Below are positions 36,696-49,499 of a stretch of 64,000 nt of DNA, piece by piece. The DNA is from Micromonospora coxensis (GTDB taxonomy: Bacteria > Actinomycetota > Actinomycetes > Mycobacteriales > Micromonosporaceae). The stretch spans positions 4,278,001 through 4,342,000 of the forward strand of contig NZ_LT607753.1 in NCBI RefSeq assembly GCF_900090295.1. The letters run 5' to 3'. The notes under the pieces are model-generated. The model ran no database searches. It was given only the letters and a program-made list of their open reading frames with translations, and was not told where the DNA came from. The translations under genes were made by a program, and so were the position numbers. Each line of letters begins with the position of its first letter. The first letter of the stretch is position 1.

Positions 36696-37655
36696 TCAGT
36701 CCAGGGTGAAGTAGTCGGGACCGGAGTAGACGCCGGTCGTCAGCTTGGTGCGCTGCATGAGCAGGTCGTTCAGGAGGCTGGACGCGCCGAAGCGGAACCA
36801 GTCCGGGTCCAGCCAGTCCGCGCCGACGGTCTCGTTGACCATCACCAGGTACTTGATCGCGTCCTTGGTGGTCTTGATGCCGCCGGCCGGCTTCACGCCG
36901 ACCTGCCGCCCGGTGGCGGCGCGGAAGTCGCGGACCGCCTCCAGCATCACCAGGGTCACCGGCAGGGTCGCGGCGACCGGGACCTTGCCGGTGGAGGTCT
37001 TGATGAAGTCGCCGCCGGCCAGCATGGCCAGCCAGGAGGCGCGCCGCACGTTGTCGTACGTGGCCAGCTCGCCGGTCTCCAGGATCACCTTCAGGTGGGC
37101 GTCCCCGCAGGCTTCCTTGGTGGCCACGATCTCGTCGTAGACCTCCGAGTAGCGGCCGGCCAGGAAGGCGCCCCGGTTGATCACCATGTCGATCTCGTCG
37201 GCGCCGGCCTCGACGGCCGCCCGGGTGTCGGCCAGCTTGATCTCCAGCGGGGCCTGGCCGGACGGGAAGGCGGTCGCCACGCTGGCCAGGTGCACCCCAG
37301 AGCCACGCAGGACCTCGGCCACGTACGGGACCATCGCCGGGTAGACGCAGACCGCGCCGACGTGCGGGCAGGACGGGTCGGCCGGGTCGGGGCGCAGCGC
37401 CTTGGCCGCGAGCGCCCGCACCTTGCCGGGGGTGTCGGCCCCTTCCAGGGTGGTCAGGTCGACCATCCGGATGGCCAGGTCGATGGCCTGGGCCTTGGCC
37501 GTGGTCTTGATGGAGCGGGTGCCGAGTTGTGCCGCCCGCTGCTCCGCGCCGACCTGGTCCACGCCCGGCAGGCCGTGCAGGAAGGTCCGCAGAGCGGTCT
37601 CGGATCGTCCCAGCTCGGAGAGGTCCGACCGGGCCGACGTCGTCGTCGCCGTCAT
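36696..37655 (-). CDS. deoC: Deoxyribose-phosphate aldolase, long type
   Basis: 319 aa; cleaves deoxyribose-5-phosphate to acetaldehyde and glyceraldehyde-3-phosphate. The Schiff-base lysine is in GGDFIKTSTGKVP, the second active-site lysine in VGVKPAGGIK, and LKVILETGEL and DEIDMVINRGAFLAG are typical. At about 320 residues it is of the long, eukaryote-like DERA group rather than the 220-250-aa bacterial type. ATG 37655 (TATTTSARSD) is preferred; the frame is open to ATG 37673. Completes the pathway from deoA, and its acetaldehyde may be used by the ALDH pair downstream. Confidence 0.95.
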   Translation of the reverse strand: MTATTTSARSDLSELGRSETALRTFLHGLPGVDQVGAEQRAAQLGTRSIKTTAKAQAIDLAIRMVDLTTLEGADTPGKVRALAAKALRPDPADPSCPHVGAVCVYPAMVPYVAEVLRGSGVHLASVATAFPSGQAPLEIKLADTRAAVEAGADEIDMVINRGAFLAGRYSEVYDEIVATKEACGDAHLKVILETGELATYDNVRRASWLAMLAGGDFIKTSTGKVPVAATLPVTLVMLEAVRDFRAATGRQVGVKPAGGIKTTKDAIKYLVMVNETVGADWLDPDWFRFGASSLLNDLLMQRTKLTTGVYSGPDYFTLD

Positions 37656-37777
37656 GCCCCGAATACTACGCATCCGCGAGCCGAGTGATCTTGGTCACGG
37701 CGACACCGTCGACAGCGCCACACGTGAGCGGCGTCGCTGGTCGGGCCGCACCCGCAGTGCCGGAGCGGGCGGACCGG

Positions 37778-37791
37778 TAGGTTGAGCGATC
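37778..37791 (+). promoter_or_regulatory. -10 box of upp
   Basis: TAGGTT at 37778-37783, eight bases before the GTG start and no ribosome site between: probable leaderless promoter, divergent from deoC. Confidence 0.4.
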
Positions 37792-38424
37792 GTGGACGTA
37801 CACGTCATTGACCACCCGCTCGCCCAGTCGCGGCTGACCGCCATGCGCGACGCCCGCTCCGACTCCTCGTCGTTCCGGGCGGCGCTGCACGAACTCACCA
37901 CCATGCTGGTGTACGAGGCCGCGCGCTCCTTCCCGGTGGAGAAGTACCCGGTGCAGACCCCGGTCACCGGGACCGAGGGCACCCGGCTGGCCAACCCGCC
38001 GCTGCTGGTGCCGGTGCTGCGGGCCGGGCTGGGAATGGCCGACGCCGCCCTCGGCCTGCTGCCGGAGTCGTCGATGGGCTTCGTCGGGCTGGCCCGCGAC
38101 GAGCAGACGTACGAGCCGCGCGCGTACATGGAGTCGCTGCCCCGCGACCTGACCGGCCTGCCGGTGCTGGTGCTCGACCCGATGCTGGCCACCGGCGGCT
38201 CGCTGGAGCACTGCTGCCGGCTGCTCGCGGACCGGGGCTGCACCGACATCACCGTGCTCTGCGTGCTGGCCGCGCCGGTCGGCATCGAGCGGCTGGCCCA
38301 GTCCGGCCTGCCGTTGCGCCTGGTCACCGCGTCGATCGACGAGGGGCTGAACGACGACATGTTCATCGTCCCGGGCCTCGGCGACGCCGGTGACCGGCAG
38401 TTCGGTGGCATGCCCCGGTTCTGA
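37792..38424 (+). CDS. upp: Uracil phosphoribosyltransferase
   Basis: 210 aa. Makes UMP from uracil and PRPP, so it recovers the base released by DeoA. PRPP loop [15 protein letters not shown], the [15 protein letters not shown]-terminus, and the C-terminal [18 protein letters not shown] that binds uracil are all present. Length is normal. Divergent from deoC with a 136-bp gap. Confidence 0.96.
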   Translation: MDVHVIDHPLAQSRLTAMRDARSDSSSFRAALHELTTMLVYEAARSFPVEKYPVQTPVTGTEGTRLANPPLLVPVLRAGLGMADAALGLLPESSMGFVGLARDEQTYEPRAYMESLPRDLTGLPVLVLDPMLATGGSLEHCCRLLADRGCTDITVLCVLAAPVGIERLAQSGLPLRLVTASIDEGLNDDMFIVPGLGDAGDRQFGGMPRF

Positions 38425-38485
38425 GCGGCGGGCCGGCCCGCCGTCGGCCCGGGCGCGTTGGGGCGCGGGAGGTGCGCGCAACCGC

Positions 38486-38499
38486 TACCGTCTCGGGCC
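38486..38499 (+). promoter_or_regulatory. -10 box of the GPP34 gene
   Basis: TACCGT at 38486-38491, eight bases before the ATG with no ribosome site; probable leaderless promoter. Confidence 0.35.
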
Positions 38500-39177
38500 A
38501 TGACTGGTGTTGCGCTCGCCGAAGAGCTGCTGCTGCTGGCGTACGACGACGAGACCGGCCGGGCGACCATGCCCCGGATCAGCCTCGACCTGGGGATGGC
38601 CGCGGCCGTCCTGGTGGAGCTGGCCCTGGCCGGCCGGATCGCGTACGCCGACGGATCCCTGGTGGCGACCGACCCGACGCCGCTCGGCGAGCCGATCCTG
38701 GACGGGGTGCTGGCCCGGATCGCGGCGGACACCCCGCACAGCCCGTCCTCCTGGGTGCAGCGGCTCCGGCACGGCCTGCGCGACCGGATCCTCGCCGATC
38801 TGGTGAGCCGGGGCGTGGTCCGCGACGTCGAGGAGACCGAGCTGGACTTCATCGTCGTGCACCGCTACCCGGCGGCGGACCCCTCGGTGGAGGAGGACAC
38901 CCGCCTGCGGCTCGGCGCGGCGCTCGCCGACGGGCACCTGCCCGACGAGCGGACCGCCGCCCTGGCCACCCTGGTGGCGGTGCTGCGGATGGAGCCCGCG
39001 CTGGGGCTGACCGGCAACGACGCCGTCGACGCCCGCCGCCGGCTGGAGGAGATCGCCGGCGGCGCCGGCTTCTCCGGCAACGTCAGCCTCGACGACTCGG
39101 TCGTCCGCCCCTCCGTCGGCCTGGTCGTCGCCGCCCTCGGCCACGCCGTCGACCAGGCCCTCGGCAAACGCCCCTGA
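38500..39177 (+). CDS. GPP34 (Golgi phosphoprotein 3-like) protein
   Basis: 225 aa alpha-helical GPP34/GOLPH3 protein. LAEELLLLAYDDETGR, MAAAVLVELALAGRIAY and the late VVAALGHAVDQAL fit the family. Eukaryotic GOLPH3 binds phosphatidylinositol-4-phosphate and Golgi enzymes; the bacterial members, common in Actinobacteria, have no established role. The frame is open 42 bases upstream, but ATG 38500 with the -10 box fits better. Converges with the mutase gene across a 21-bp inverted repeat. Confidence 0.88.
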   Translation: MTGVALAEELLLLAYDDETGRATMPRISLDLGMAAAVLVELALAGRIAYADGSLVATDPTPLGEPILDGVLARIAADTPHSPSSWVQRLRHGLRDRILADLVSRGVVRDVEETELDFIVVHRYPAADPSVEEDTRLRLGAALADGHLPDERTAALATLVAVLRMEPALGLTGNDAVDARRRLEEIAGGAGFSGNVSLDDSVVRPSVGLVVAALGHAVDQALGKRP

Positions 39178-39213
39178 CCCCCTGACCCCCCGGGCCCACC
39201 CCCGCCCAACCCT

Positions 39214-39274
39214 GTTGATCATGAAGTTATTGCCACCGGAGAGCGCTTACTGGGGCAATAACTTCATGATCAAC
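39214..39274. terminator. AT-rich 21-bp inverted repeat between convergent genes
   Basis: GTTGATCATGAAGTTATTGCC (39214-39234; the last 20 pair as GTTGATCATGAAGTTATTGC) and its exact complement at 39254-39274 flank a 19-base loop. It lies between the GPP34 and mutase stops, so a bidirectional terminator is likely. Its AT-rich arms are out of keeping with the surrounding DNA. Confidence 0.7.
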
Positions 39275-39286
39275 GCAAGGGGGTGG

Positions 39287-40951
39287 TCAGAGGCCGAGGG
39301 CGGTGGCGATCTCGGTGCGCAGCGCCGCGATCGCGGTCTGGGCGCGGGTGCGGGCCGAGGGGACGTCGCCGTCCGCGACCGGCTCCACCACCTCCAGGTA
39401 CGCCTTCAGCTTCGGCTCGGTGCCGGAGGGGCGGATCACCACCCGGGCGGCGGCGGTCCGCAGGATCACCACGTCCGAGGCGGGTAGCAGGTCCTGCGCC
39501 TCGGTCACCGGCTGCCCGAGCAGCGCGCCCGGCCGGGCCGCCCGGATCCGGGCCATCGCGTCGGCGATCACCCGCAGGTCGTCCACCCGGACCGAGAGCT
39601 GGTCGGTGTGGTGCACGCCGAACTCGGCCGCCAGCTCGTCCAGCCGGTCGGTGAGCGTACGCCCCTGCTCCTTCAGCCCGGCGGCCAGCTCCGCGACGGT
39701 CAGCGCGGCGGTGATGCCGTCCTTGTCGCGCACGTGCTCCGGGGCGACGCAGTAGCCCAGCGCCTCCTCGTACCCGAACACCAGCGGCTGCGCCCCGCCG
39801 CCGGCCCGCACGATCCACTTGAACCCGGTCAGCGTCTCGTCGTACGGCAGGCCCCGGGCGGCGCACATCGCCCGCAGCAGCGACGACGACACGATCGTGG
39901 TGGCGTACAGGCCGCTCACCCCGCGCCGCATCAGGTGGTCGGCGAGCAGCGCGCCCACCTCGTCCCCGCGCAGCATCCGCCACGATCCCGCCGCCCGGAC
40001 GGCCACCGCGCAGCGGTCCGCGTCCGGGTCGTTGGCGATGGCGACGTCCGCCCCCGTCGCGTCGGCGAGCGCCACCAACCGGTCGACCGCGCCCGGCTCC
40101 TCCGGGTTCGGGAAGCTCACCGTCGGGAAGGCCGGATCCGGCTCGGCCTGGTCCGGCACCACGCCCGGCACCGGGAAGCCGGCCCGGGCGAAGGCGGCGG
40201 TCAGCACCGCCGCGCCCACCCCGTGCAACGGCGTGTACGCCACCTTCAGGTCGCGGGGACCGTCCGGGTCGATCACCGAGGCGGCCCGCTCCACGTACCC
40301 GGCCACCAGGTCGTCGCCGAGCACCTGGCCGGCCGGGCCGAGGGGCACCTGCGCCAGCGGGCCGACCGACCGGATGGCCGCCTCGATCCCCGCGTCGGCC
40401 GGCGGCACGATCTGCGCGCCCGCGCCGAGCGCCCCGCCGAGCTGGGCGCCCAGGTAGACCTTGTAGCCGTTGTCCTGCGGCGGGTTGTGGCTGGCGGTCA
40501 CCATCACCCCGGCGACCGCGCCGAGGTGCCGCACCGCGTACGCCAGCACCGGGGTGGGCAGCGGGCGGGGCAGCAGCAGCGCCGGCCGGCCCGCCCCGGT
40601 GGCCACCTGGGCGGTGCGCTCGGCGAACGCACGGGAGCCGTGCCGGGCGTCGTACCCGATCACCAGCGGGCCCTCGCCGCCCTCGGCGGCGAGCCAGGCG
40701 ACCAGCCCGGCGGCGGCCCGGGTGACCACGGCGAGGTTCATGCCGTTGGGGCCGGCGCGCAGCGGGCCGCGCAGCCCGGCGGTACCGAAGGTCAGTGACC
40801 CGGCGAACCGGTCGGCCAGCTCCGGCCCGCTGCCCGGCAGCCGGTCGAGCACCGCCCGCAGCTCGTCCCGGCTGGCCGGATCGGGATCGTCGTCGAGCCA
40901 GCGCCGGGCCCGGTCACGAAGGTCGTCAAGGTCAGTGGTTTCCGCCGCCAT
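39287..40951 (-). CDS. Alpha-D-phosphohexomutase (phosphoglucomutase/phosphopentomutase PGM2 type)
   Basis: 554 aa, four-domain mutase. Phosphoserine loop TASHNPPQDNGYKVY, metal loop DPDADRCAVAV, sugar loop GYEEALGYC and phosphate loop RPSGTEPKLKAYLE are complete. Proteins of this length in the PgcA/PGM2 group act on glucose- or mannose-phosphates and also on ribose/deoxyribose-1-phosphate; with deoA, deoC and add in the window, a phosphopentomutase role (the missing DeoB step) is likely, but inferred. Start ATG 40951. Confidence 0.9.
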   Translation of the reverse strand: MAAETTDLDDLRDRARRWLDDDPDPASRDELRAVLDRLPGSGPELADRFAGSLTFGTAGLRGPLRAGPNGMNLAVVTRAAAGLVAWLAAEGGEGPLVIGYDARHGSRAFAERTAQVATGAGRPALLLPRPLPTPVLAYAVRHLGAVAGVMVTASHNPPQDNGYKVYLGAQLGGALGAGAQIVPPADAGIEAAIRSVGPLAQVPLGPAGQVLGDDLVAGYVERAASVIDPDGPRDLKVAYTPLHGVGAAVLTAAFARAGFPVPGVVPDQAEPDPAFPTVSFPNPEEPGAVDRLVALADATGADVAIANDPDADRCAVAVRAAGSWRMLRGDEVGALLADHLMRRGVSGLYATTIVSSSLLRAMCAARGLPYDETLTGFKWIVRAGGGAQPLVFGYEEALGYCVAPEHVRDKDGITAALTVAELAAGLKEQGRTLTDRLDELAAEFGVHHTDQLSVRVDDLRVIADAMARIRAARPGALLGQPVTEAQDLLPASDVVILRTAAARVVIRPSGTEPKLKAYLEVVEPVADGDVPSARTRAQTAIAALRTEIATALGL

Positions 40952-41000
40952 TGCCTATGGATAGCACGGCGGCGGATCACCACGGCCCGGTGGCCTCGAC

Positions 41001-43142
<2,142 letters not shown>

Positions 43143-43290
43143 AACCTCTCTATCTTGCTGGTTCCGACGCCCGATGCGAAACCCGACGCGGCGGTCGTTT
43201 GCCTACCGGACGGTACGTGCCCGTGGGCTCACCTCCCGTCCACCGGACAGGTGTGCGCAATCCCTCACCCATCGGCACGTCCCGCCGTCC

Positions 43291-43302
43291 TACCATCCGG
43301 TG
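43291..43302 (+). promoter_or_regulatory. -10 box of the mutase subunit gene
   Basis: TACCAT at 43291-43296, six bases before ATG 43303 with no ribosome site; probable leaderless promoter divergent from the kinase gene. Confidence 0.4.
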
Positions 43303-44886
<1,584 letters not shown>

Positions 44887-44892
44887 CCCGAC

Positions 44893-44962
44893 CGTCCCGC
44901 CACCGGCGGGACGACCCGACGGCGGTCCCGCCGGCGCTCGCCGCGCCGGTGGGGCCGCCGTC
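44893..44962 (+). terminator. Tandem terminator hairpins after the mutase subunit gene
   Basis: CGTCCCGCC/GGCGGGACG (44893-44913, 3-base loop) is followed by a 20-bp stem (44918-44937 with 44943-44962), whose only two irregular pairs are G-U. Both start within 80 bases of the stop codon. Confidence 0.7.
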
Positions 44963-45546
44963 GGCGTACCCGGCCCGGTCCCCGTCGCGGCGGGAACGCG
45001 GCGCGACCCGGGCGCGGACGGAGTCGCCGGACGGGCGCGGGCGGGGCTACCGTCGGTCACGGCGCCCTGGCCCGTCCCCCCGGAGGGCCGGCGGGGCGGC
45101 GGGGCGTTGCGGGGCGGGGCGTGTGCCCCGGGGCTCCCGGGGTAAAGCGAACGGATGAGCCGGAACGGACAGCATGTCCGGTCGCGGGTGGGACAGCCGT
45201 GTCACCGTCGGGAGTCGCCCGGCTGCCGAGGGTCGTCGGTTAATTGTCGGAGCGACCGTGAATTGCGGCGACTAATGCGACAATTCGGTAACGGCCACGG
45301 ATTCGGAGCCGATTTCGCGACCGCCCAAATCGGTTACGCGTTGTAGGAGGTGGGGGGCAGATGACGGCGTTCGACCGCGATCTACCTGCTGTCCCGCAAA
45401 TATTCGAGCCCTCCCACCAGGGCTTACGTGACGCTGTGCGGTCCGATCACTACCGTAACGAGGTTGCGCAGCGTCACCGTCGGAGGTCTAGGCTGTCTGC
45501 TGTCCTCCCCGATGATCCATCCATTCCTAGTGATCGAGAATTCGAC
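44963..45546 (+). other. Long leader region before the M20 amidohydrolase
   Basis: 44963-45150 is GC-rich without open coding. 45150-45546 has clearly lower GC and two open stretches (45155-45346 and 45361-45546) whose third codon positions (CTA, CAA, ATA, TTA, GCT, CCT) do not look coding. An AGGAGG lies at 45347-45352 before ATG 45361, which would extend the amidohydrolase by 62 residues. TTGCGC (45462) and TAGGCT (about 45487) could form a promoter with long spacing. Repeated GTAACG/GTTACG motifs hint at regulator sites. I see no known riboswitch. Confidence 0.4.
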
Positions 45547-46809
45547 GTGACGAGTGCGTTGACGCTGCCGAACGGCAGCCAGCTGGCGTCGTCCTGGCCG
45601 GAGGCGCCGTCCGGGTCCCAACCCCTGCCATTTGATCTGGATCATCTGCTCGCCCTGCGGGTACCCGGGCTCATCGCCACCCGGCGCCACATCCACTCCC
45701 ACCCGGAACTCTCCGGTGAGGAGTTCGAGACGGCGGCGCTGATCGCCCGGGAACTCTCCCTGGCGGGCCTGCACCCACGGCTGCTGCCCAAGGGCAACGG
45801 GGTCATCTGCGACATCGACGGCCGCCCGGACGGGCCGGTGATCGCGCTCCGCGCCGACATCGACGCGCTGCCGCTGACCGACGTCAAGGACGTGACGTAC
45901 CGGTCCACGGTGGAGGGTGTCTGCCACGCCTGCGGCCACGACGTGCACACCACGGTGATGCTCGGCGTCGGCATGCTGCTGGCACAGCTCAAGGACGCCG
46001 GTCAGCTCGACGGCCGGGTCCGGCTGATCTTCCAGCCGGCGGAGGAGATCCTGCCCTGCGGCTCGCTGGAGGTCATCGAGGCCGGCGGGCTGGAGGACGT
46101 GGTCCAGATCTTCGCCGTCCACTGCGACCCGAACCTGCCGGTGGGCAAGGTCGGCCTGCGGGTCGGCCCGATCACCGCCGCGGCCGACAACGTCACCGTC
46201 CGGCTCACCGGCCCGGGCGGGCACACCGCCCGCCCGCACCTGACCGTCGACCTGGTCGACGCGCTCGGCCGGCTGGTCACCGAGGTGCCGGCCCTGGTCA
46301 GCCGCCGGGTGCCGGCCAACAGCGGGCTGCTGCTGGTCTTCGGCCACGCCTCGGCCGGCACCCGGTACAACGTCATCCCGTCCGAGGCGTGCGCGTCCGG
46401 CACCCTGCGGGTGATGGACCGCGACACCTGGGAGCAGGCCCCCAAGATCGTCGCTCAGGTCGTCCGGGACGTGATCGCGCCCACCGGCGCCACCGTCGAC
46501 CTGGAGTACCTGCGCGGGCGTCCGCCGGTCAGCAACGACTCCCGGGCCATCCAGGTCCTCACCGCCGCCACCGCCGCGGCGCTCGGCCCCGAGGGGATCG
46601 CCGAGACGCCGCAGAGCATGGGCGGTGAGGACTTCTCCTGGTACCTGGAGTACGTCCCCGGCGCGCTGGCCCGCCTCGGCGTCGGCCGGTCCGGGCCCAA
46701 CGTGGACCTGCACCGGGCGTCGTTCGACGTCGACGAGCGGGCCATCCCCGCCGGGGTGCGGCTCATGGTGCAGACCGCGCTGAAGGCACTGGCGGCGGCC
46801 CGGCAGTAG
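45547..46809 (+). CDS. M20-family amidohydrolase/metallopeptidase
   Basis: 420 aa, cytoplasmic. RHIHSHPELSGEEFETA, DIDALP, CHACGHDVHTTVMLG (metal ligands Cys, His), FQPAEEI (catalytic Glu) and the late MGGEDFSWYLEYVPGALARLG place it with the HipO/amidohydrolase group that hydrolyses N-acyl amino acids. The open frame starts at ATG 45361 with a good ribosome site, but codon use in the first 62 codons is poor, so GTG 45547 (TSALTLPNGSQL) is preferred; the longer form would be 482 aa. Its 3' end overlaps the convergent DUF4349 gene by 47 bases. Confidence 0.85.
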   Translation: MTSALTLPNGSQLASSWPEAPSGSQPLPFDLDHLLALRVPGLIATRRHIHSHPELSGEEFETAALIARELSLAGLHPRLLPKGNGVICDIDGRPDGPVIALRADIDALPLTDVKDVTYRSTVEGVCHACGHDVHTTVMLGVGMLLAQLKDAGQLDGRVRLIFQPAEEILPCGSLEVIEAGGLEDVVQIFAVHCDPNLPVGKVGLRVGPITAAADNVTVRLTGPGGHTARPHLTVDLVDALGRLVTEVPALVSRRVPANSGLLLVFGHASAGTRYNVIPSEACASGTLRVMDRDTWEQAPKIVAQVVRDVIAPTGATVDLEYLRGRPPVSNDSRAIQVLTAATAAALGPEGIAETPQSMGGEDFSWYLEYVPGALARLGVGRSGPNVDLHRASFDVDERAIPAGVRLMVQTALKALAAARQ

Positions 46810-47770
46810 CGGGAGCCGTCGGCAGGGGCCCGCCGGGCGTCGGCGGGTGCGGCCCGCCGACCGGCGTCGCGGGCGGCGGCGGTGGCGCGGTCCGCCGACG
46901 CCGCCGCCGCAGCACCGCCACGACCAGCACCACCGGTACGCCGATCGTCAGCAGCCAGGGCAGCACCGCCCCCAGCACGGTGAGCAGGATGCTCATCGAG
47001 GCGACGAAGACCTTCCAGCCGCCGCGCAGCCCCACCATGAAGCCGGTCTCGGCCTCCTCCTCCGCGGTCGAGGCGTCCTTGCCGACGAAGGTCACCGTGA
47101 TCGTGGAGAGCGCGGTCAGGTCGGCCAGCCGCTTCTTCCTCGCCTCCAGCGAGGCCAGGTCGGCCTCCCGCTCGGCCACCTCCCGCTCCAGTGTCACCAG
47201 CTCGGAGACCGAGGTGGCCCGGGCCAGCAGCCTGCGGGCGCTCTCCACCCGGGCCCGCTGGGTCGCGATCCGGGCGTCCAGGTCGACGACCGCCTCGGTG
47301 ACGTCCTCCGTCTTCACCTCCCGGCGCTGCTGCCGGCCGTACGTGGCCAGCTCGTCGAGGAGCGCGGTGAACTTCTCCGCCGGCACCCGCAGCTCCAGCC
47401 GCGCCTGCGCGCTGGCGGCCACGCTGCGCCGGTCGTCGCCGCCGACGAAGCCGCCGGCCGTGGTCACCGCGGTCACCGCCCGGCGGGCCGCGCCCTCCAC
47501 GTCGTCGACCTGCACCCGCATCGTTCCGGTGTAGATGATCGACCGCTGGTCGACCCGCAGGTCCGGCGCGCCCGCCCCGGCCTTGCCCTGCTCCGCGGCC
47601 CCACCCCGCTCCGGCGCGCCCCCCGCCGGGGCCTCGGCGGCCGGCGCCTGCGCCGCCGAGTCGCCCGCCGAATCCGAGCGGTCCGCCGCCCCGCAACCGG
47701 CCAGCAGCACCGCCGCCAGCCCCAGCGCCGTGAGGGCCACGCCCCCGCGCCGTGTCGTCCGTCCCGTCAT
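46763..47770 (-). CDS. DUF4349 membrane-anchored lipoprotein
   Basis: 335 aa. Lipoprotein signal ending LAAVLLAGC, a disordered linker, then the DUF4349 domain (SIIYTGTMRVQVDDVEGAA, VPAEKFTALLDEL), a long coiled coil (about 160-225, VDLDARIATQRARVESARRLL), and a membrane helix (about 255-285) followed by RRRRRR and a Pro-rich cytoplasmic tail. Function of DUF4349 is unknown; homologues sit in the envelope. Its last 47 bases overlap the end of the M20 gene on the opposite strand. Confidence 0.85.
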   Translation of the reverse strand: MTGRTTRRGGVALTALGLAAVLLAGCGAADRSDSAGDSAAQAPAAEAPAGGAPERGGAAEQGKAGAGAPDLRVDQRSIIYTGTMRVQVDDVEGAARRAVTAVTTAGGFVGGDDRRSVAASAQARLELRVPAEKFTALLDELATYGRQQRREVKTEDVTEAVVDLDARIATQRARVESARRLLARATSVSELVTLEREVAEREADLASLEARKKRLADLTALSTITVTFVGKDASTAEEEAETGFMVGLRGGWKVFVASMSILLTVLGAVLPWLLTIGVPVVLVVAVLRRRRRRTAPPPPPATPVGGPHPPTPGGPLPTAPATAGPPPVPSARSAP

Positions 47771-47890
47771 CCCCGCTCCGTCCTCTCCGGTCCGGCTCTG
47801 CGCCGGCGATAGCTCGGACGCGACGCGACACCGCGCCGGTTCCGGCAGACTGCGACGAGGACATCACGATTCGATAATCGAGGAGTCACG

Positions 47891-48523
47891 ATGCAGGTCA
47901 CCAAGTACGCCCACTCCTGCCTCCGGGTCGAGCACGACGGCGGGGTGCTGGTCGTCGACCCGGGCGTGTTCAGCGACGCCGCGTCGGCGCTGGACGGGGC
48001 GGACGCGGTGCTGATCACCCACGAGCACCCGGACCACGTCGACGTCGCAGCGCTCACCCGCCGGCTGGAGAAGGCTCCCGTCCCGGTGCGCGGCCCCGCC
48101 TCGCTCGCCGGCGTCCTCGGCGACGCGGCCGAGGCGCTCACCCCGGTCACCCCCGGCGACACCTTCACCGCGGCCGGCGTACCGGTCCGCGTCCTCGGCG
48201 GCCGGCACGCCGTCATCCACCCCGACATCCCCGTCGTGGAGAACGTCGGCTACCTGCTCGACGGGCGCGTCTATCACCCCGGCGACGCGCTGCACGTCCC
48301 CGAGGACGTCGAGGTGGAGACGCTCTTCGCCCCGATCCACGCGCCGTGGTCGAAGTTCTCCGAGGTGGTCGACTTCATCCGGGCGGTCGCCCCGCGCCGC
48401 GCGTACGCCCTGCACGACGGGCTGCTCAACGGCAACGGATTCGGCATCCTCGACCGGCAGTACACCGCGCTGTCCCGCACCGACTACCAGCGGGTCGAGC
48501 CGGGCACCCGGATCGACGTCTGA
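47891..48523 (+). CDS. Metallo-beta-lactamase-fold hydrolase
   Basis: 210 aa, UlaG-like. Zinc motif THEHPDHVDVAAL, GGRHAVIHP and late ALHDGLLNGNGF. YAHSCLRVEHDGGVLVVDPGVF is the standard N-terminus of this group. Substrate cannot be deduced. A GAGGAG ribosome site lies 4 bases before the ATG, and a CGATTCGATAATCG palindrome precedes it. Followed by two unknown genes on the same strand (3-base gap to the first). Confidence 0.9.
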   Translation: MQVTKYAHSCLRVEHDGGVLVVDPGVFSDAASALDGADAVLITHEHPDHVDVAALTRRLEKAPVPVRGPASLAGVLGDAAEALTPVTPGDTFTAAGVPVRVLGGRHAVIHPDIPVVENVGYLLDGRVYHPGDALHVPEDVEVETLFAPIHAPWSKFSEVVDFIRAVAPRRAYALHDGLLNGNGFGILDRQYTALSRTDYQRVEPGTRIDV

Positions 48524-48526
48524 GCC

Positions 48527-49468
48527 GTGGCCGCGCCCCCGTCCGACGTGGTCCAGCAGCTCTACCGCACGCCGCCGGACAAGTTCGTCGCCGCCCGGGA
48601 CGTCGCCGTCGCCGATGCCCGCCGGGCCGGTGACGCCGCCGCCGCCCGCCGGATCGCCAGGCTCAAGCGGCCCACCGTGGCCGCCTGGCTGGTCAACCTG
48701 CTCGCCCTGGAACGCCCCGAACTGGTCGCCGACCTGACGCAGCTGGCCGAGGCGCTGCGCACCGCCCAGCGCGACCTGAAGGGACCGAAGCTGCGGGAAC
48801 TCTCCGCCCAGCGGCGCGCGGTGGTGGGCGCCCTGGTCGCCGAGGTGCGCCGGATCGCGGCCCGCACCCCGGACGCGCCCCCGGCCGCCCGCCTGCCGCT
48901 GGCCGAGGTCGAGTCCACCCTCAACGCCGCGCTCGCCGACACCGAGGTCGCCGAGCAGGTACGCAGTGGACAGCTGCTCAGGGCGGCGCACTACGCCGGC
49001 TTCGGCGAGGTGCCCCGGCCACAGCTGCGGCTGGTCACCGGCGGCGGGGAGGAGGCTGCCCGGGTACCCGGGAAGGAGACCGACCGCGACGGCGCGCGCC
49101 GGGCCCGCGACGAGCGGGCGGCGGCCCGGGCCGCCCGGGCCGAACGCGCCCGGCGGCGCCGGACGCTGGAGCGCGAGCTGACGGCGGCGCGCGGCGAACA
49201 GCGGCGAGCCGAGCAGGACCTGGACGGCGCCGCGACGGCCGAACGGGACGGCGCCGCGACCCTCGACCGGATCGAGGCCGAACTGGCCGAACTGGAACGC
49301 CGGCGGGCCGCCGCCGAGCAGGAGCTGAGCCGGTCGAAACTGGCCCGCCGGGGCGCGGAACGGGCGCTCACCGCCGCCCGGCGCCGCACGGGTGAGGTGG
49401 AGGCGGCGATCGAGGCGCTGGACGCCGAAGAGGAGGATGCCGCCGACGGCGAGGGCGAGGCAGACTGA
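48527..49468 (+). CDS. Coiled-coil protein of unknown function
   Basis: 313 aa, soluble. An N-terminal helical domain (residues 1-170: LYRTPPDKFVAARDVAVADARRAGD, LKRPTVAAWLVNLLAL) followed by a long Ala/Arg/Glu-rich coiled coil (about 190-300). The N-terminal motif recurs in actinobacterial hypotheticals; I know no function. GTG 48527 starts three bases after the MBL-hydrolase stop, so the two are likely co-transcribed. Confidence 0.8.
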   Translation: MAAPPSDVVQQLYRTPPDKFVAARDVAVADARRAGDAAAARRIARLKRPTVAAWLVNLLALERPELVADLTQLAEALRTAQRDLKGPKLRELSAQRRAVVGALVAEVRRIAARTPDAPPAARLPLAEVESTLNAALADTEVAEQVRSGQLLRAAHYAGFGEVPRPQLRLVTGGGEEAARVPGKETDRDGARRARDERAAARAARAERARRRRTLERELTAARGEQRRAEQDLDGAATAERDGAATLDRIEAELAELERRRAAAEQELSRSKLARRGAERALTAARRRTGEVEAAIEALDAEEEDAADGEGEAD

Positions 49469-49499
49469 GCGCGATGGATGCGCGCGACAGGCGGTGGCG

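Noticed and set aside
45155..45346. 63-codon open frame as a small gene
   Set aside because: Poor third-position GC, no ribosome site, and its stop falls in the AGGAGG of the next frame.
45240..45360. Known riboswitch (c-di-AMP or similar) before the amidohydrolase
   Set aside because: The structured low-GC region does not contain the conserved cores I know for these classes.
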